Assembly (NCBI GenBank): GCA_002457055.1
Contig: NTKT01000004.1
Coordinates: 1 to 64,000 of the forward strand
Length of the DNA: 64,000 nucleotides
DNA from: Rhodobacteraceae bacterium MED-G08
GTDB taxonomy: Bacteria > Pseudomonadota > Alphaproteobacteria > Rhodobacterales > Rhodobacteraceae
Reading direction: 5' to 3'
A program made the position numbers and the translations under genes. Positions 9,806-18,496 of this stretch are shown here, piece by piece. Position 1 is the stretch's first letter. The number at the start of each line of letters is the position of its first letter. The notes under the pieces were generated by a model. That model searched no databases. It was given only the letters and a program-made list of their open reading frames with translations, and was not told the origin of the DNA.

Positions 9806-12800
9806 ATGGCAACTCCAAATAAAATTGATGACAGCACTCAATATTGGGCTGACATTTTAAGCAAAAACTGGGGTGTAAAGGCAAAGCTAACCAGGTTAGA
9901 CGGCGAATACGATTTAAATTTTTTAGCGATTAACGCATCAAAAAAACCTTTAATCTTTAAAGTTATGCGTGAAAATTGCCCTGAATGGCTAGTTAAATCA
10001 CAAATTTCAGCGATGCAGCACATAGAAAAAATTGCGAATTTGCCGACCACACCTACAGTTTTTTTGAGCCTTAATGGACAGAGCTGTATAGAGGTTGCTG
10101 ACAAAACCGGAAATTTGCGATACGTTTGGACTTTAGAGTATATTCCGGGAAAGTGTTTAGCAAAGTTACATTCAAAACCGCCCAGTTTAATAAAAGAAAT
10201 TGGTGAAGCGCTGGGTGCAACTACAAAAGCGTTGAGCAATTATAAAAATAAAAAGCTTGATAGAAACTTTAAGTGGAATCTTCTACAATCTGGGTGGATA
10301 GATGATCAGCTAACTTGTATTAAAAATAAAAAACGCTACGAGCTAATTAAAAATATTTCAGTCAATTTCAATAGACGCTTACCTGAGCTGAAATCGTTAA
10401 ATCGACAAGTCATACAAAATGATCCAAATGATTATAATATCATAATTGCTGGTGATTATGACGAGCAAAAAACAGTGTCGGGCATAATTGATTTTGGGGA
10501 TATGTGTGTCGCACCCCGTGTCTGTGAAGTTGCCATAGCTGGAGCATACATTGTCCTAGACTCTCCTAGCCCCGAAAAATCCTTAGTTGCGTTGGTATCT
10601 GGGTTTAACCAGACGTGCCCCCTGACAAAACTAGAGATTGACATTATTTGGGACCTGCTATTGATGCGTCTAGCAGTTAGCGTCGTAAATTCTACAATGT
10701 TAGCATTAGAATTTCCGAATGACCCATATGTAACTGTATCACAAAAGCCTGCCTGGGATTTTCTTGAAAACCATAAAATAAACGCGGAACTTCTTAAATG
10801 TCGACTTAGAAAAGCTTGCGGCCAGGAATTTGTACCCAATGAAAGAAGAATACGATCTTGGATTTATAAAAATTGTGGTAACTTTGCCCAGGTTATTGGA
10901 AAGCCACTGGCAAGTGTACCTTTGGTATCTTTGGCAGTTGAAAATTCTTCTATTCCAAAGAATCCCTTCAAATTATCAAGGCAAGAGGCAAAAGAAATTG
11001 GCTCTGCTGAAACGTGCGAAAATGAAATATGTCTGGGATATTATAACGAACCAAGACTAATTTATACCGCTCAAGAATTTAGCTTTGGACCTTACAAAGC
11101 GAGCGAGCGACGTACGGTGCATCTCGGAGTTGATATTTTTGCACCTGCAGCAACGCCTGTTTTTGCACCTCTGGATGGAGAAATTTTAGCCATAGAAAAT
11201 CGCGAAAACGCACTTGACTACGGTGGGATGATAATTCTCAAACATAAAACTGATTGTAACGATGTTTTTTACACCTTGTATGGGCATCTGGATCCAAATT
11301 TTCCCAAGCAATATAAAGTCGGCACAAAAATAAAAAAAGGAAAACAATTCTGTGTTTTAGGCGACATTGGTGTAAATGGAGGCTGGGCCCCTCATTTACA
11401 TTTTCAAGTTGCACTGACCATTAATGGCCTTGAAAACGACTGGCCAGGAGTGACAGATCCTGATGACCTAGGATTCTTTAATGCTATCTGCCCCAACCCC
11501 GCAGCAATTTTAAATTTAACCGATGAACGTGTCGAATTTAGACCGATACAGAAAGCTGAAATATATGCCAAGCGAAAAGAAAAATTCGCCGGCAACTTGG
11601 AGCTTTCATATGATGATCCAATTTTGTTTTTAAGGGGCTGGAAAACTCATCTATTCGATGAATGGGGCAGACCGTATCTAGATGCTTATAATAATGTTCC
11701 TCATGTTGGACATTCACATCCTAGAATACAAAATATAGCATCTGAACAACTTAGAAAGCTTAACTCCAATACAAGATATCTACACCCTTACCAATCAGAT
11801 TTAGCAGAAACTATTCTGTCAAAATTACCAGAAAGTTTTAAGGTTTGCTTTTTCGTCAATTCTGGCTCAGAAGCTAACGAGTTAGCTCTGCGTCTGGCTC
11901 GGGAACATACAAAAGCAAAAGGTATGATCACCACAGATCATGGCTATTTTGGAAATACCACCGGTGCTATCGATTTATCAGCTTACAAATTTAATAAACC
12001 AAATGGCGTAGGACAACCCGACTGGCTTGAGTTGGTAGAAATACCAGATGACTATCGAGGTACCTACAAAAGAGATGATCCTAACTGTGGAGCAAAATTT
12101 GCTAATCAAATAAATCATGCAATAGAAGTTTTGAAATCAAAAAATCAAAAATTATGCGGGTTTATTGCAGAAACGTTTCCGTCAGTTGGGGGACAAATTA
12201 TTACACCGCCAGGTTATTTGGAAGCAGTTTATAGACAAATACGAGAACATGGTGGGGTTTGTATAGCGGATGAAGTGCAAACTGGGTTAGGACGCCTTGG
12301 GGATTACTATTTTGGCTTTGAATATCAAGAAGTTTGCCCCGATATCGTTGTACTTGGCAAACCGATTGGAAACGGTCATCCCATTGGAGTTGTTGCTACT
12401 AACGAGGAAATTGCAAATAATTTTGATAACGGAATTGAATTTTTTTCTACGTTTGGAGGTTCGACATTATCATGCGCGATTGCAAATGAGGTAATAAAAG
12501 TAGTTGATCAGGAGGCGCTTCAGGCCAATGCAAAAAAAATGGGGGCAAAACTTAAAACAGGGCTAAAAAATCTTAAGGATAAATATCAATCGATTGGAGA
12601 CGTACGGGGTATGGGCCTCTTCGTAGGCATCGAGCTCATCGACGAAACTGGTAAAGAAAATACGCGATTATGTAGTTTCGTCAAAAATCGCATGCGCGAT
12701 TTCAGGATCCTAATTGGGAGTGAAGGCCCGATGGATAATGTCTTAAAAATTCGTCCGCCATTATCCATCGAAATAGGAGATATCGATATGATAATTGAAA

Positions 12801-12835
12801 CACTCGATATTATTTTCGAGGAAGCTACCTGCTAA
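9806..12835 (+). CDS. Tri-domain fusion: APH-type kinase, M23 (LytM) domain, class III PLP phospho-lyase/aminotransferase
   Basis: A 1009-residue protein with three modules. Residues about 25-330 are an aminoglycoside-phosphotransferase/hydroxylysine-kinase-like fold, with catalytic loop QNDPNDYN (204-211) and metal-binding IIDFGD (227-232). Residues about 415-560 are an M23 LytM domain that keeps its zinc ligands: HxxxD (H439, D443) and HLH (H530, H532). Residues about 590-1009 are a class III PLP enzyme with SGSEAN (686-691), ADEVQTG (D822) and the PLP lysine at about 852. Related enzymes (AGXT2L1/AGXT2L2 type) are phospho-lyases acting on phosphoethanolamine or phosphohydroxylysine, and bacterial fusions with the kinase are known. 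The likely job is phosphorylation of an amino-alcohol followed by phosphate elimination. There is no signal peptide, so the role of the peptidase-like domain is unclear. Confidence 0.85.
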   Translation: MATPNKIDDSTQYWADILSKNWGVKAKLTRLDGEYDLNFLAINASKKPLIFKVMRENCPEWLVKSQISAMQHIEKIANLPTTPTVFLSLNGQSCIEVADKTGNLRYVWTLEYIPGKCLAKLHSKPPSLIKEIGEALGATTKALSNYKNKKLDRNFKWNLLQSGWIDDQLTCIKNKKRYELIKNISVNFNRRLPELKSLNRQVIQNDPNDYNIIIAGDYDEQKTVSGIIDFGDMCVAPRVCEVAIAGAYIVLDSPSPEKSLVALVSGFNQTCPLTKLEIDIIWDLLLMRLAVSVVNSTMLALEFPNDPYVTVSQKPAWDFLENHKINAELLKCRLRKACGQEFVPNERRIRSWIYKNCGNFAQVIGKPLASVPLVSLAVENSSIPKNPFKLSRQEAKEIGSAETCENEICLGYYNEPRLIYTAQEFSFGPYKASERRTVHLGVDIFAPAATPVFAPLDGEILAIENRENALDYGGMIILKHKTDCNDVFYTLYGHLDPNFPKQYKVGTKIKKGKQFCVLGDIGVNGGWAPHLHFQVALTINGLENDWPGVTDPDDLGFFNAICPNPAAILNLTDERVEFRPIQKAEIYAKRKEKFAGNLELSYDDPILFLRGWKTHLFDEWGRPYLDAYNNVPHVGHSHPRIQNIASEQLRKLNSNTRYLHPYQSDLAETILSKLPESFKVCFFVNSGSEANELALRLAREHTKAKGMITTDHGYFGNTTGAIDLSAYKFNKPNGVGQPDWLELVEIPDDYRGTYKRDDPNCGAKFANQINHAIEVLKSKNQKLCGFIAETFPSVGGQIITPPGYLEAVYRQIREHGGVCIADEVQTGLGRLGDYYFGFEYQEVCPDIVVLGKPIGNGHPIGVVATNEEIANNFDNGIEFFSTFGGSTLSCAIANEVIKVVDQEALQANAKKMGAKLKTGLKNLKDKYQSIGDVRGMGLFVGIELIDETGKENTRLCSFVKNRMRDFRILIGSEGPMDNVLKIRPPLSIEIGDIDMIIETLDIIFEEATC

Positions 12836-12924
12836 TCAAACTGTCAAGGCTCAATAATCAGATTTGTTGACAAAATGGTTTGCGATTGCGACCTTTCCAG
12901 AAGTTGGGAAAATAGGAGTCACAA

Positions 12925-13248
12925 ATGAAAGTATTTTTTCTTTGAGCATATAGTGCGGCTGGGATGCAGGGCATGATGAATAGCACCTATGCCGCCAGAG
13001 TTTCAGCTGTAATGAAAATGGTTGAGAAGGTAGGTGGAAAACTCGGGACTGTGACGTATCTACAGGGTCCTTTCGATGTCATTGCGGATATCGAGGTCGA
13101 TGATTATGAAACCGCTTCTGGTTTACATGCAACTATGATGCTTTCTGGAGGTTGGGATGAACTACTAATACTGCCAGAAATGAACGTAGATAAGGCAATA
13201 AGTGCAGCAAAAACTGCTGGGGGCTATCCGATGCCCGGGCAGGAATAA
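12925..13248 (+). CDS. GYD-domain protein with in-frame TGA at codon 7
   Basis: The reading frame from the ATG at 12925 gives MKVFFL, then TGA (12943-12945), then AYSAAGMQGMMNSTYAARV and the rest of a GYD/dimeric alpha-beta-barrel domain, 107 codons before the final stop. AGGAG lies seven bases before this ATG, whereas the next ATG (12964) has no ribosome-binding site and would remove the first beta strand. The gene is therefore either broken by a nonsense change, read through, or recoded (for example selenocysteine). A short hairpin follows the TGA (12964-12974). An annotator would otherwise call 12964-13248 (94 aa). The function of GYD proteins is not established. Confidence 0.65.
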
Positions 13249-13278
13249 CCAAACACCACATTATTTTTACTGTTAAGT

Positions 13279-13356
13279 TGGATGACGGTGTACTTGGACC
13301 ACGCAGCATTTTAAGGTCATCTTCTGTAGTGTCGGTTCAGCAGAGGCCGTCATCCA
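13279..13356. other. Candidate structured RNA or operator: 10-bp inverted repeat
   Basis: TGGATGACGG (13279-13288) and CCGTCATCCA (13347-13356) are perfectly complementary over 10 bp and enclose 58 nt, with a smaller GACC/GGTC pairing inside. It lies between the GYD gene and a small membrane-protein ORF, where I see no coding frame. It could be a small RNA, a 5' leader element or a chance stem. No known riboswitch motif was recognised. Nothing else is apparent in 13357-13513. Confidence 0.3.
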
Positions 13357-13513
13357 CAACCGAACGATAACATAAAATTTAAAAAAGCTAAATAATTAGG
13401 TTACAAAAATTTGTTTTTGGTACGCACGCGAAAAAATCGCTTAGCAATATTTACGAAAGCAATCAAAAAACTAACTTTCCCAAAGAGTGATATAATTAGA
13501 ATTTACTTTTTTT

Positions 13514-13714
13514 ATGAAACCACACAGCAATAACAAAGCCAAATTTAAAGGAAAAAAAGCGCCTTTATTCTTTGCTTGCCTGTACCTATTACTTTGTTTT
13601 GTAAGTATTTTCTCCATCGATCCAGTTTTATGGTTTTTAAAATATGCGGCACTATTTGGAGTGCTAACAGCCGTTTTACTGATAGCTTATATTATCCGTA
13701 CCGATGAACTTTGA
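13514..13714 (+). CDS. Small two-helix membrane protein, unknown
   Basis: A 66-residue ORF with a basic N-terminus (several Lys in residues 2-15) followed by two hydrophobic stretches (about 17-34 and 42-60) and an acidic end. The composition fits a small inner-membrane protein, but I do not recognise a family. The upstream sequence is T-rich with no evident Shine-Dalgarno, so it may not be translated. It precedes the PLP dehydratase gene by about 110 bp. Confidence 0.4.
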   Translation: MKPHSNNKAKFKGKKAPLFFACLYLLLCFVSIFSIDPVLWFLKYAALFGVLTAVLLIAYIIRTDEL

Positions 13715-13826
13715 AAATTTTTTTAAACTAAAGTAGCCGCTCATCGAATAAGGATTTTACTCCAATGCGTGCTAAGCGTATATACCAAAATGAATTTGCT
13801 AACACCGATTTAGGAAGGAAACTGAG

Positions 13827-14840
13827 TTGGATAACTCGAGCTTGCAAGCCATAAGTATTAAATCGATAGAAAGGCGCTATTCGGAGCTATCAGCGTCAAT
13901 ATTGCATACTCCAACTATTAGACTCTCATCGCCCCTTTTAAGTAATCTTATTAAAGAAAGCGAGCTGTATATGAAACTTGAATGCTTTCAGCATTCAGGA
14001 ACATTTAAAGCCAGAGGTGCCCTCTCGGCAACCAAACAAATTACCGAGGAAGATAAGAAGTTTGGGATCACAGCTGCAAGTGCTGGAAATCACGCTATCG
14101 CCGCTGCATGGGCTGCAAAAGTTGAAAAATTATCTGCTAAAGTGGTCATGCAGACATCAGCAAACCCGTTTCGTGTGTCACTTGCGGAAACGTTTGGTGC
14201 TGAAATAATTATGAAAGAAGGTGGTGTGGCGACTTTTGCAGAGGCAGATAGACTAATGCGGGAGGAAAATAGAACATTCATCCATCCATTTGAAGGCATT
14301 AACACAACATTGGGAGCAGCTGGTGTCGGTTTAGAGCTAATAGACGATCATACTGATTTGGATGCGGTCGTTGTAGCGGTGGGGGGTGGTGGACTGATGT
14401 CTGGAGTTGCAGCGGCAGTTAAACTTAAAAATCGAAACTGTGAAGTTTATGCTGTTGAGCCAATCGGTGCAAATAGCATGTCACAATCTATAAAAGTAGG
14501 GAAGCCCGTTACTTTGAACAAAATTGATACCATCGCCGATAGTCTCGCACCGCCGATGGCACTTCCCTTTAGCTATTCTGTTTGTGAAAAATTTGTCGAT
14601 CAATTTGTGACGGTAACAGATGATCAAATTTGTGCAGGTTTATCCCTATTACAAGAGGAAGCTAAGCTTGCAGTTGAGCCAGCTGCTGGTGCTGTTGTCG
14701 CTGCGGCTATCTGGCCTTTAAACAAAAAATTAATTGGAAAAAAAATTGGATTAGTTATCTGCGGAGCTAATATTGATGCGCAAAGTTACCAGAGATACTT
14801 AATTAGAGGAGCTCATATCATGAGAAAAGCGGTGAATTAA
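13827..14840 (+). CDS. Threonine/serine dehydratase family PLP enzyme
   Basis: A 337-residue fold-type II PLP enzyme. The Schiff-base lysine lies in SGTFKARGA (about 53-61), the SAGNHAIAAAWAA loop binds substrate carboxylate, and the glycine-rich VGGGGLMSG (about 188-196) binds the cofactor phosphate. There is no C-terminal ACT-like regulatory domain, so it is unlike the biosynthetic ilvA elsewhere in this window. It could be a catabolic threonine or serine dehydratase, a hydroxyectoine-utilisation (EutB-like) dehydratase or a racemase; sequence reading cannot decide. The start is TTG, supported by AGGAAGGA eight bases upstream. Confidence 0.8.
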   Translation: MDNSSLQAISIKSIERRYSELSASILHTPTIRLSSPLLSNLIKESELYMKLECFQHSGTFKARGALSATKQITEEDKKFGITAASAGNHAIAAAWAAKVEKLSAKVVMQTSANPFRVSLAETFGAEIIMKEGGVATFAEADRLMREENRTFIHPFEGINTTLGAAGVGLELIDDHTDLDAVVVAVGGGGLMSGVAAAVKLKNRNCEVYAVEPIGANSMSQSIKVGKPVTLNKIDTIADSLAPPMALPFSYSVCEKFVDQFVTVTDDQICAGLSLLQEEAKLAVEPAAGAVVAAAIWPLNKKLIGKKIGLVICGANIDAQSYQRYLIRGAHIMRKAVN

Positions 14841-14852
14841 ATCTAATATGTT

Positions 14853-15377
14853 CTACAATTTCTCGAACATAATTGTTACTTCTCCTAACGGAACTCCAAA
14901 CTTTGACATGTAAGCTTTATTAAGCATTCTATCTTTAGATATGAGCCACATATAGTCATCAAAAGTCACACGCATGGTGCCGTCTGGAACCGGTAGATCA
15001 ATAGTATAGTTCCAATAGAACGTGTCTCCATTCTCTAAGCCTTTGGCCTCGCCAATAACTCCATCTGCTGTGCCGCTCCAACCTTGTTCTCCCACTTTTT
15101 TAAGATACCAAATTCTTTGATCAGTTGTTCCATCTGAATATTCAAAATCTTCAGTTAATTTAAGATTAGATCCGTCCCACTCACCAGTCATATCCACTAC
15201 AAAACGCCGGCTCACATTTCCAAGAACATCCTGAAATTGCCCATAAGCTACCAAATCACCAACCAAAAACTTTTCTAAGTCTAATTGCACATCAGATAGC
15301 TTCGGATCATCTATAGAAGGCTTTAACCCACAGCCTGAAATAAATAATAACAACACAACGGTAGCGAGATACTTCAT
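14853..15377 (-). CDS. DUF3833 family lipoprotein
   Basis: A 174-residue secreted lipoprotein. Its N-terminus is a short signal peptide ending in the lipobox FISGC (Cys16). The rest is a beta-rich domain with repeated W/Y-G-D patterns that I recognise as DUF3833, a family of unknown function usually found in envelope contexts. It is convergent with the upstream dehydratase gene (12-bp gap) and divergent from the GNAT gene. Confidence 0.75.
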   Translation of the reverse strand: MKYLATVVLLLFISGCGLKPSIDDPKLSDVQLDLEKFLVGDLVAYGQFQDVLGNVSRRFVVDMTGEWDGSNLKLTEDFEYSDGTTDQRIWYLKKVGEQGWSGTADGVIGEAKGLENGDTFYWNYTIDLPVPDGTMRVTFDDYMWLISKDRMLNKAYMSKFGVPLGEVTIMFEKL

Positions 15378-15592
15378 AATTAAAATCCTGTTTGTGAGAT
15401 TTCAGTAAAAATAAAAAAATGCGTAACAGCCAGTTCCAAGCCTTCACTATATCGGTCAAAAATAGTACGAGAAAAGCATTATTCAATTTTTATGAAAACA
15501 GTTTATGATACTTTTTGAAATTTACATGTGCTGTCCATTTCCAGGCACCTACTCAAATGAAAAAGCGCCTGCAAATTTTAGTGGGGTAATTC

Positions 15593-16015
15593 ATGGCAAA
15601 TATTCGTAAAGCAAATATAAGTGATGCTAATTTTTGCGCAGAAATCGTTCACTCATGGGTCCAGACCACATCGTGGATGCCAAATCGCTTCACATTAGCA
15701 GAACTTGAAACATTAATAGAAGAGGGAATGCCAAAGAGAGATATATGGGTAGTGGGTGATCCAATTTTTGCTTATCTATCATTTGACAGACCCAATAATT
15801 CAATTGCGGCATTATATAGCAAAAACCCCGGCCAAGGTTATGGGAAACGATTAATTAATCATATTAAATGCCACTCATCATTCCTTCAATTGTGGAGCCA
15901 TTCTTTTAATTTAAAAGCTCACAAATTTTATATGCGAGAGGGTTTTGTAAAAAAAGAATTTAATCAACTTGGAGCAGATGGAATCCCAGAAATTCGCTTT
16001 GAATGGAAACGGTAA
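15593..16015 (+). CDS. GNAT family N-acetyltransferase
   Basis: A 140-residue protein with the GNAT layout: an N-terminal IRKANISDANFCAEIV strand-helix, the acetyl-CoA pyrophosphate-binding loop NPGQGYGKRL (about 84-93), and the motif B segment NLKAHKFYMREGF (about 109-121), typical of RimI-like enzymes. The substrate is not predictable. The ATG is preceded by a G-rich AGTGGGG element. Confidence 0.8.
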   Translation: MANIRKANISDANFCAEIVHSWVQTTSWMPNRFTLAELETLIEEGMPKRDIWVVGDPIFAYLSFDRPNNSIAALYSKNPGQGYGKRLINHIKCHSSFLQLWSHSFNLKAHKFYMREGFVKKEFNQLGADGIPEIRFEWKR

Positions 16016-16103
16016 CGTGCAACGAATAAATTTGTAAAAATGGAGACTAGTTATTCTACTTGGACACTTAAAGATTACTTATGTCACTCTGACTTTTTTT
16101 ATC

Positions 16104-16646
16104 ATGCATATTTGTATATTTGGTAAGCTAATCGGCGAGGAAACCGCTGAAACCTTTACAATCGCAGAACCTCCCATCTGCTATAACAATTTAGGTGAGA
16201 AAGTTAATTTTTTACAAAAGAATAACCCAAATTCCGAGGTTGCCGCCGGAATGGCAATAAGAGGTCCTGACAGAAAACCTATAATCTATCGCTTCAACTA
16301 TGAAAAATCACCTCCAGAATTTCAAATTTTCGTGGACTACCATGAATGTGCTCACCATCAAATAGGCCATGTAGATCAACCTCATCCTCCAAGAAATAGC
16401 TACGAACATTTAATGAATGAAAGTATAGCAGACTGTTTAGCAATTTTACGTATGCGAGATGAATGGATGAGGAAAACTCTTGATTATGAAATATTTATAA
16501 ATACTTTAGTTAAAGACATGGAGTTCATTGGTTTTCCTGAAATAAGTATCACAAGTCGGTTATCTAATATAGAAAACTGCTATTTTAATTACGGTCCAGC
16601 AGGTGACTTTTTGGAAGGTATCCTTTTGGGAAAAGGTAGTAATTAA
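16104..16646 (+). CDS. Putative HExxH metallopeptidase-like protein
   Basis: I do not recognise the family. The 180-residue protein has a clear zinc-metallopeptidase signature HECAHH (HExxH, about residue 79-84), followed about 25 residues later by NESIADC, whose Glu or Asp could be the third metal ligand as in gluzincins. Eight Cys residues are spread along it. No signal peptide or membrane segment is evident with this start, and the Shine-Dalgarno is poor. It lies between the GNAT gene and rmuC on the same strand. Whether it is an active protease is unknown. Confidence 0.55.
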   Translation: MHICIFGKLIGEETAETFTIAEPPICYNNLGEKVNFLQKNNPNSEVAAGMAIRGPDRKPIIYRFNYEKSPPEFQIFVDYHECAHHQIGHVDQPHPPRNSYEHLMNESIADCLAILRMRDEWMRKTLDYEIFINTLVKDMEFIGFPEISITSRLSNIENCYFNYGPAGDFLEGILLGKGSN

Positions 16647-16685
16647 AATCAAAACTCACTGTAGAGACTATTTGGAGCTATAATA

Positions 16686-18095
16686 TTGCAGCAGATACAA
16701 GAAAACCTTTTCGTTATTTTGTCTCTATTAATATTTGGGTCAGCAGCTTTTATACTATTCAAGCGTTTTGGCAAACCTGATCAATCCCAAAATCAGATTA
16801 TTAACAGCGATGAAGTGTTCTCTGAATTATCCAAATCAAAAGAAGAAGCGGCAAAATTTACTGCTTTAGCGCAAGAACGAAAGTTTGAAGTTGAACAACT
16901 AAAACGTGAGCTTACAGATCTTCGAGAAAGAATTGATGAACAAAACATACAATTGCGCGAACATTCCAACACAATAGCAAAAATTCATGCACAACGTGAA
17001 GCGGAAAACAATGCGGCGAATGAAAAAATAGAAATGCTCTCCAAAGTTAGGACTGATATGGAAGTCCAGTTTAAGGAATTGGCAGAAAATGCCCTAAAGG
17101 CACAAGGAGAAAGCTTTTCTAAAGCAAATATAGAAAAACTTGAAGCAACTCTTACACCTCTTAAAGAACATGTAGGACATTTCGAAAAAGAGCTTCGACA
17201 AGTTCATGAAGAAACAGTGAAAGACCGTGAACGCTTAAAAGCAGAAATTTCTCAGCTTTCTAAACGTTCAGAGGCAATATCTCAGGAAGCAATTTCCCTT
17301 ACTAAAGCACTCAAAGGCGATACTCAAGTTCAAGGCGCCTGGGGTGAAATGGTTCTCGAAAATATACTAGAACGTTCAGGGCTTAGAGATGGTGAGGAAT
17401 ATGAAACACAAGCTCATAGAATAGGGGCAAACGGCGAAAGGTTGCGTCCAGACGTAGTAGTTCGAATTCCAGGAGGTAAAAGTTTAGTTATCGACAGCAA
17501 AGTTTCTCTTTTGGCGTATAGTGACTCCGTTAACGCTGAAACTGAAGTTGATGCATTAACTTCACGCAAACGGCATCTGACCTCAATTAAAAACCATATT
17601 AACGCACTATCTTCAAAAGGGTATCAGATAGCTGAAAATTCAACACTAGATTATGTAATTCTCTTTGTACCAATCGAGGGCGCTCTATCCGAAGCACTCA
17701 GAGAGGATCCTGCTTTAACAGAATATGCTCTCGAAAAAAATATAACCATAGCGACTCCAACAACACTGATGATGGCTTTGAAAACAATTGCAAACGTTTG
17801 GGCAGTTGATCGGCGAAATCAAAACGCTGAATTAATAGCGGATCGCGCTGGCAAACTTTACGATAAGGTTTATGGCTTTGTTCAAAGCATGGAACGTGTT
17901 GGAGAGCGATTAGATCAAGCACACGACTCATATTCACAAGCCTTCAGTCAACTCTCGAAAGGAAGAGGTAATATAATTTCTCAAGTTGATTCGTTAAAAG
18001 CCTTGGGAGCAAAGGCAAGTAAGTCGATTAAAACAGAGTTCGATAACGACGACGATAACACCGTCAAATTGCAAAGCGTCAAAAGAAAAAATTAA
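16686..18095 (+). CDS. rmuC: DNA recombination protein RmuC homolog
   Basis: A 469-residue protein with an N-terminal membrane anchor (about 8-26), a long charged coiled coil (about 45-205) and the conserved RmuC nuclease-like domain. That domain includes LKGDTQVQGAWGE, LRPDVVVRIPGGKSLVIDSKVS and DYVILFVPIEGAL. RmuC limits inversion at short inverted repeats in E. coli and has a predicted restriction-endonuclease-like fold. The start is TTG at 16686 with GGAG eight bases upstream. Confidence 0.9.
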   Translation: MQQIQENLFVILSLLIFGSAAFILFKRFGKPDQSQNQIINSDEVFSELSKSKEEAAKFTALAQERKFEVEQLKRELTDLRERIDEQNIQLREHSNTIAKIHAQREAENNAANEKIEMLSKVRTDMEVQFKELAENALKAQGESFSKANIEKLEATLTPLKEHVGHFEKELRQVHEETVKDRERLKAEISQLSKRSEAISQEAISLTKALKGDTQVQGAWGEMVLENILERSGLRDGEEYETQAHRIGANGERLRPDVVVRIPGGKSLVIDSKVSLLAYSDSVNAETEVDALTSRKRHLTSIKNHINALSSKGYQIAENSTLDYVILFVPIEGALSEALREDPALTEYALEKNITIATPTTLMMALKTIANVWAVDRRNQNAELIADRAGKLYDKVYGFVQSMERVGERLDQAHDSYSQAFSQLSKGRGNIISQVDSLKALGAKASKSIKTEFDNDDDNTVKLQSVKRKN

Positions 18096-18155
18096 ATTTG
18101 CCTGAAATTTTTCAGCTGATACACGATTAATCAAATACGAAAACAATGGTTTTTA

Positions 18156-18232
18156 TGGCGACCCCGGAAGGACTCGAACCCTCAACCTATTGATTAGAAG
18201 TCAATTGCTCTATCCAGTTGAGCTACGGAGTC
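18156..18232 (-). tRNA. tRNA-Arg (anticodon TCT)
   Basis: A complete cloverleaf on the minus strand: acceptor GACTCCG/CGGGGTC with one wobble, D arm GCTC/GAGC, anticodon stem ATTGA/TCAAT with loop CTTCTAA (anticodon TCT), T arm GAGGG-TTCGAGT-CCTTC, discriminator G and an encoded CCA. It reads AGA and AGG. Confidence 0.95.
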
Positions 18233-18409
18233 GCTTGAGCGGTGTCTAGACCCTTTAAAAGAAGATTACAAAAAGAAAATACTTTTTTCTAAAAATATAT
18301 AGCTGACAGGCTTATTGATCGAACAAAGATATAAATTATCATATCACAGCCGTTTTACACCATTACCCCTTGATGTTTTTTAATCACCATCGTAAACAAT
18401 TTTTTGTGT

Positions 18410-18484
18410 TGGGGTGTAGCCAAGTGGTAAGGCAACGGTTTTTGGTATCGTGTACCGTAGGTTCGAATCCTACCACCCCAGCCA
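18410..18484 (+). tRNA. tRNA-Gln (anticodon TTG)
   Basis: A complete cloverleaf: acceptor TGGGGTG/CACCCCA, D arm GCC/GGC, anticodon stem ACGGT/ATCGT with loop TTTTGGT (anticodon TTG), T arm GTAGG-TTCGAAT-CCTAC, discriminator G and an encoded CCA. Confidence 0.96.
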
Positions 18485-18496
18485 AGATTACCGCCA

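Noticed and set aside
13765..13854. 29-codon ORF overlapping the PLP dehydratase start
   Set aside because: No attenuator-like codon run or adjacent terminator hairpin was seen; the dehydratase has its own Shine-Dalgarno and TTG start.
15557..15589. 10-codon ORF (MKKRLQILVG) just before the GNAT gene
   Set aside because: It is too short, carries no regulatory codon run, and is probably part of the 5' leader.
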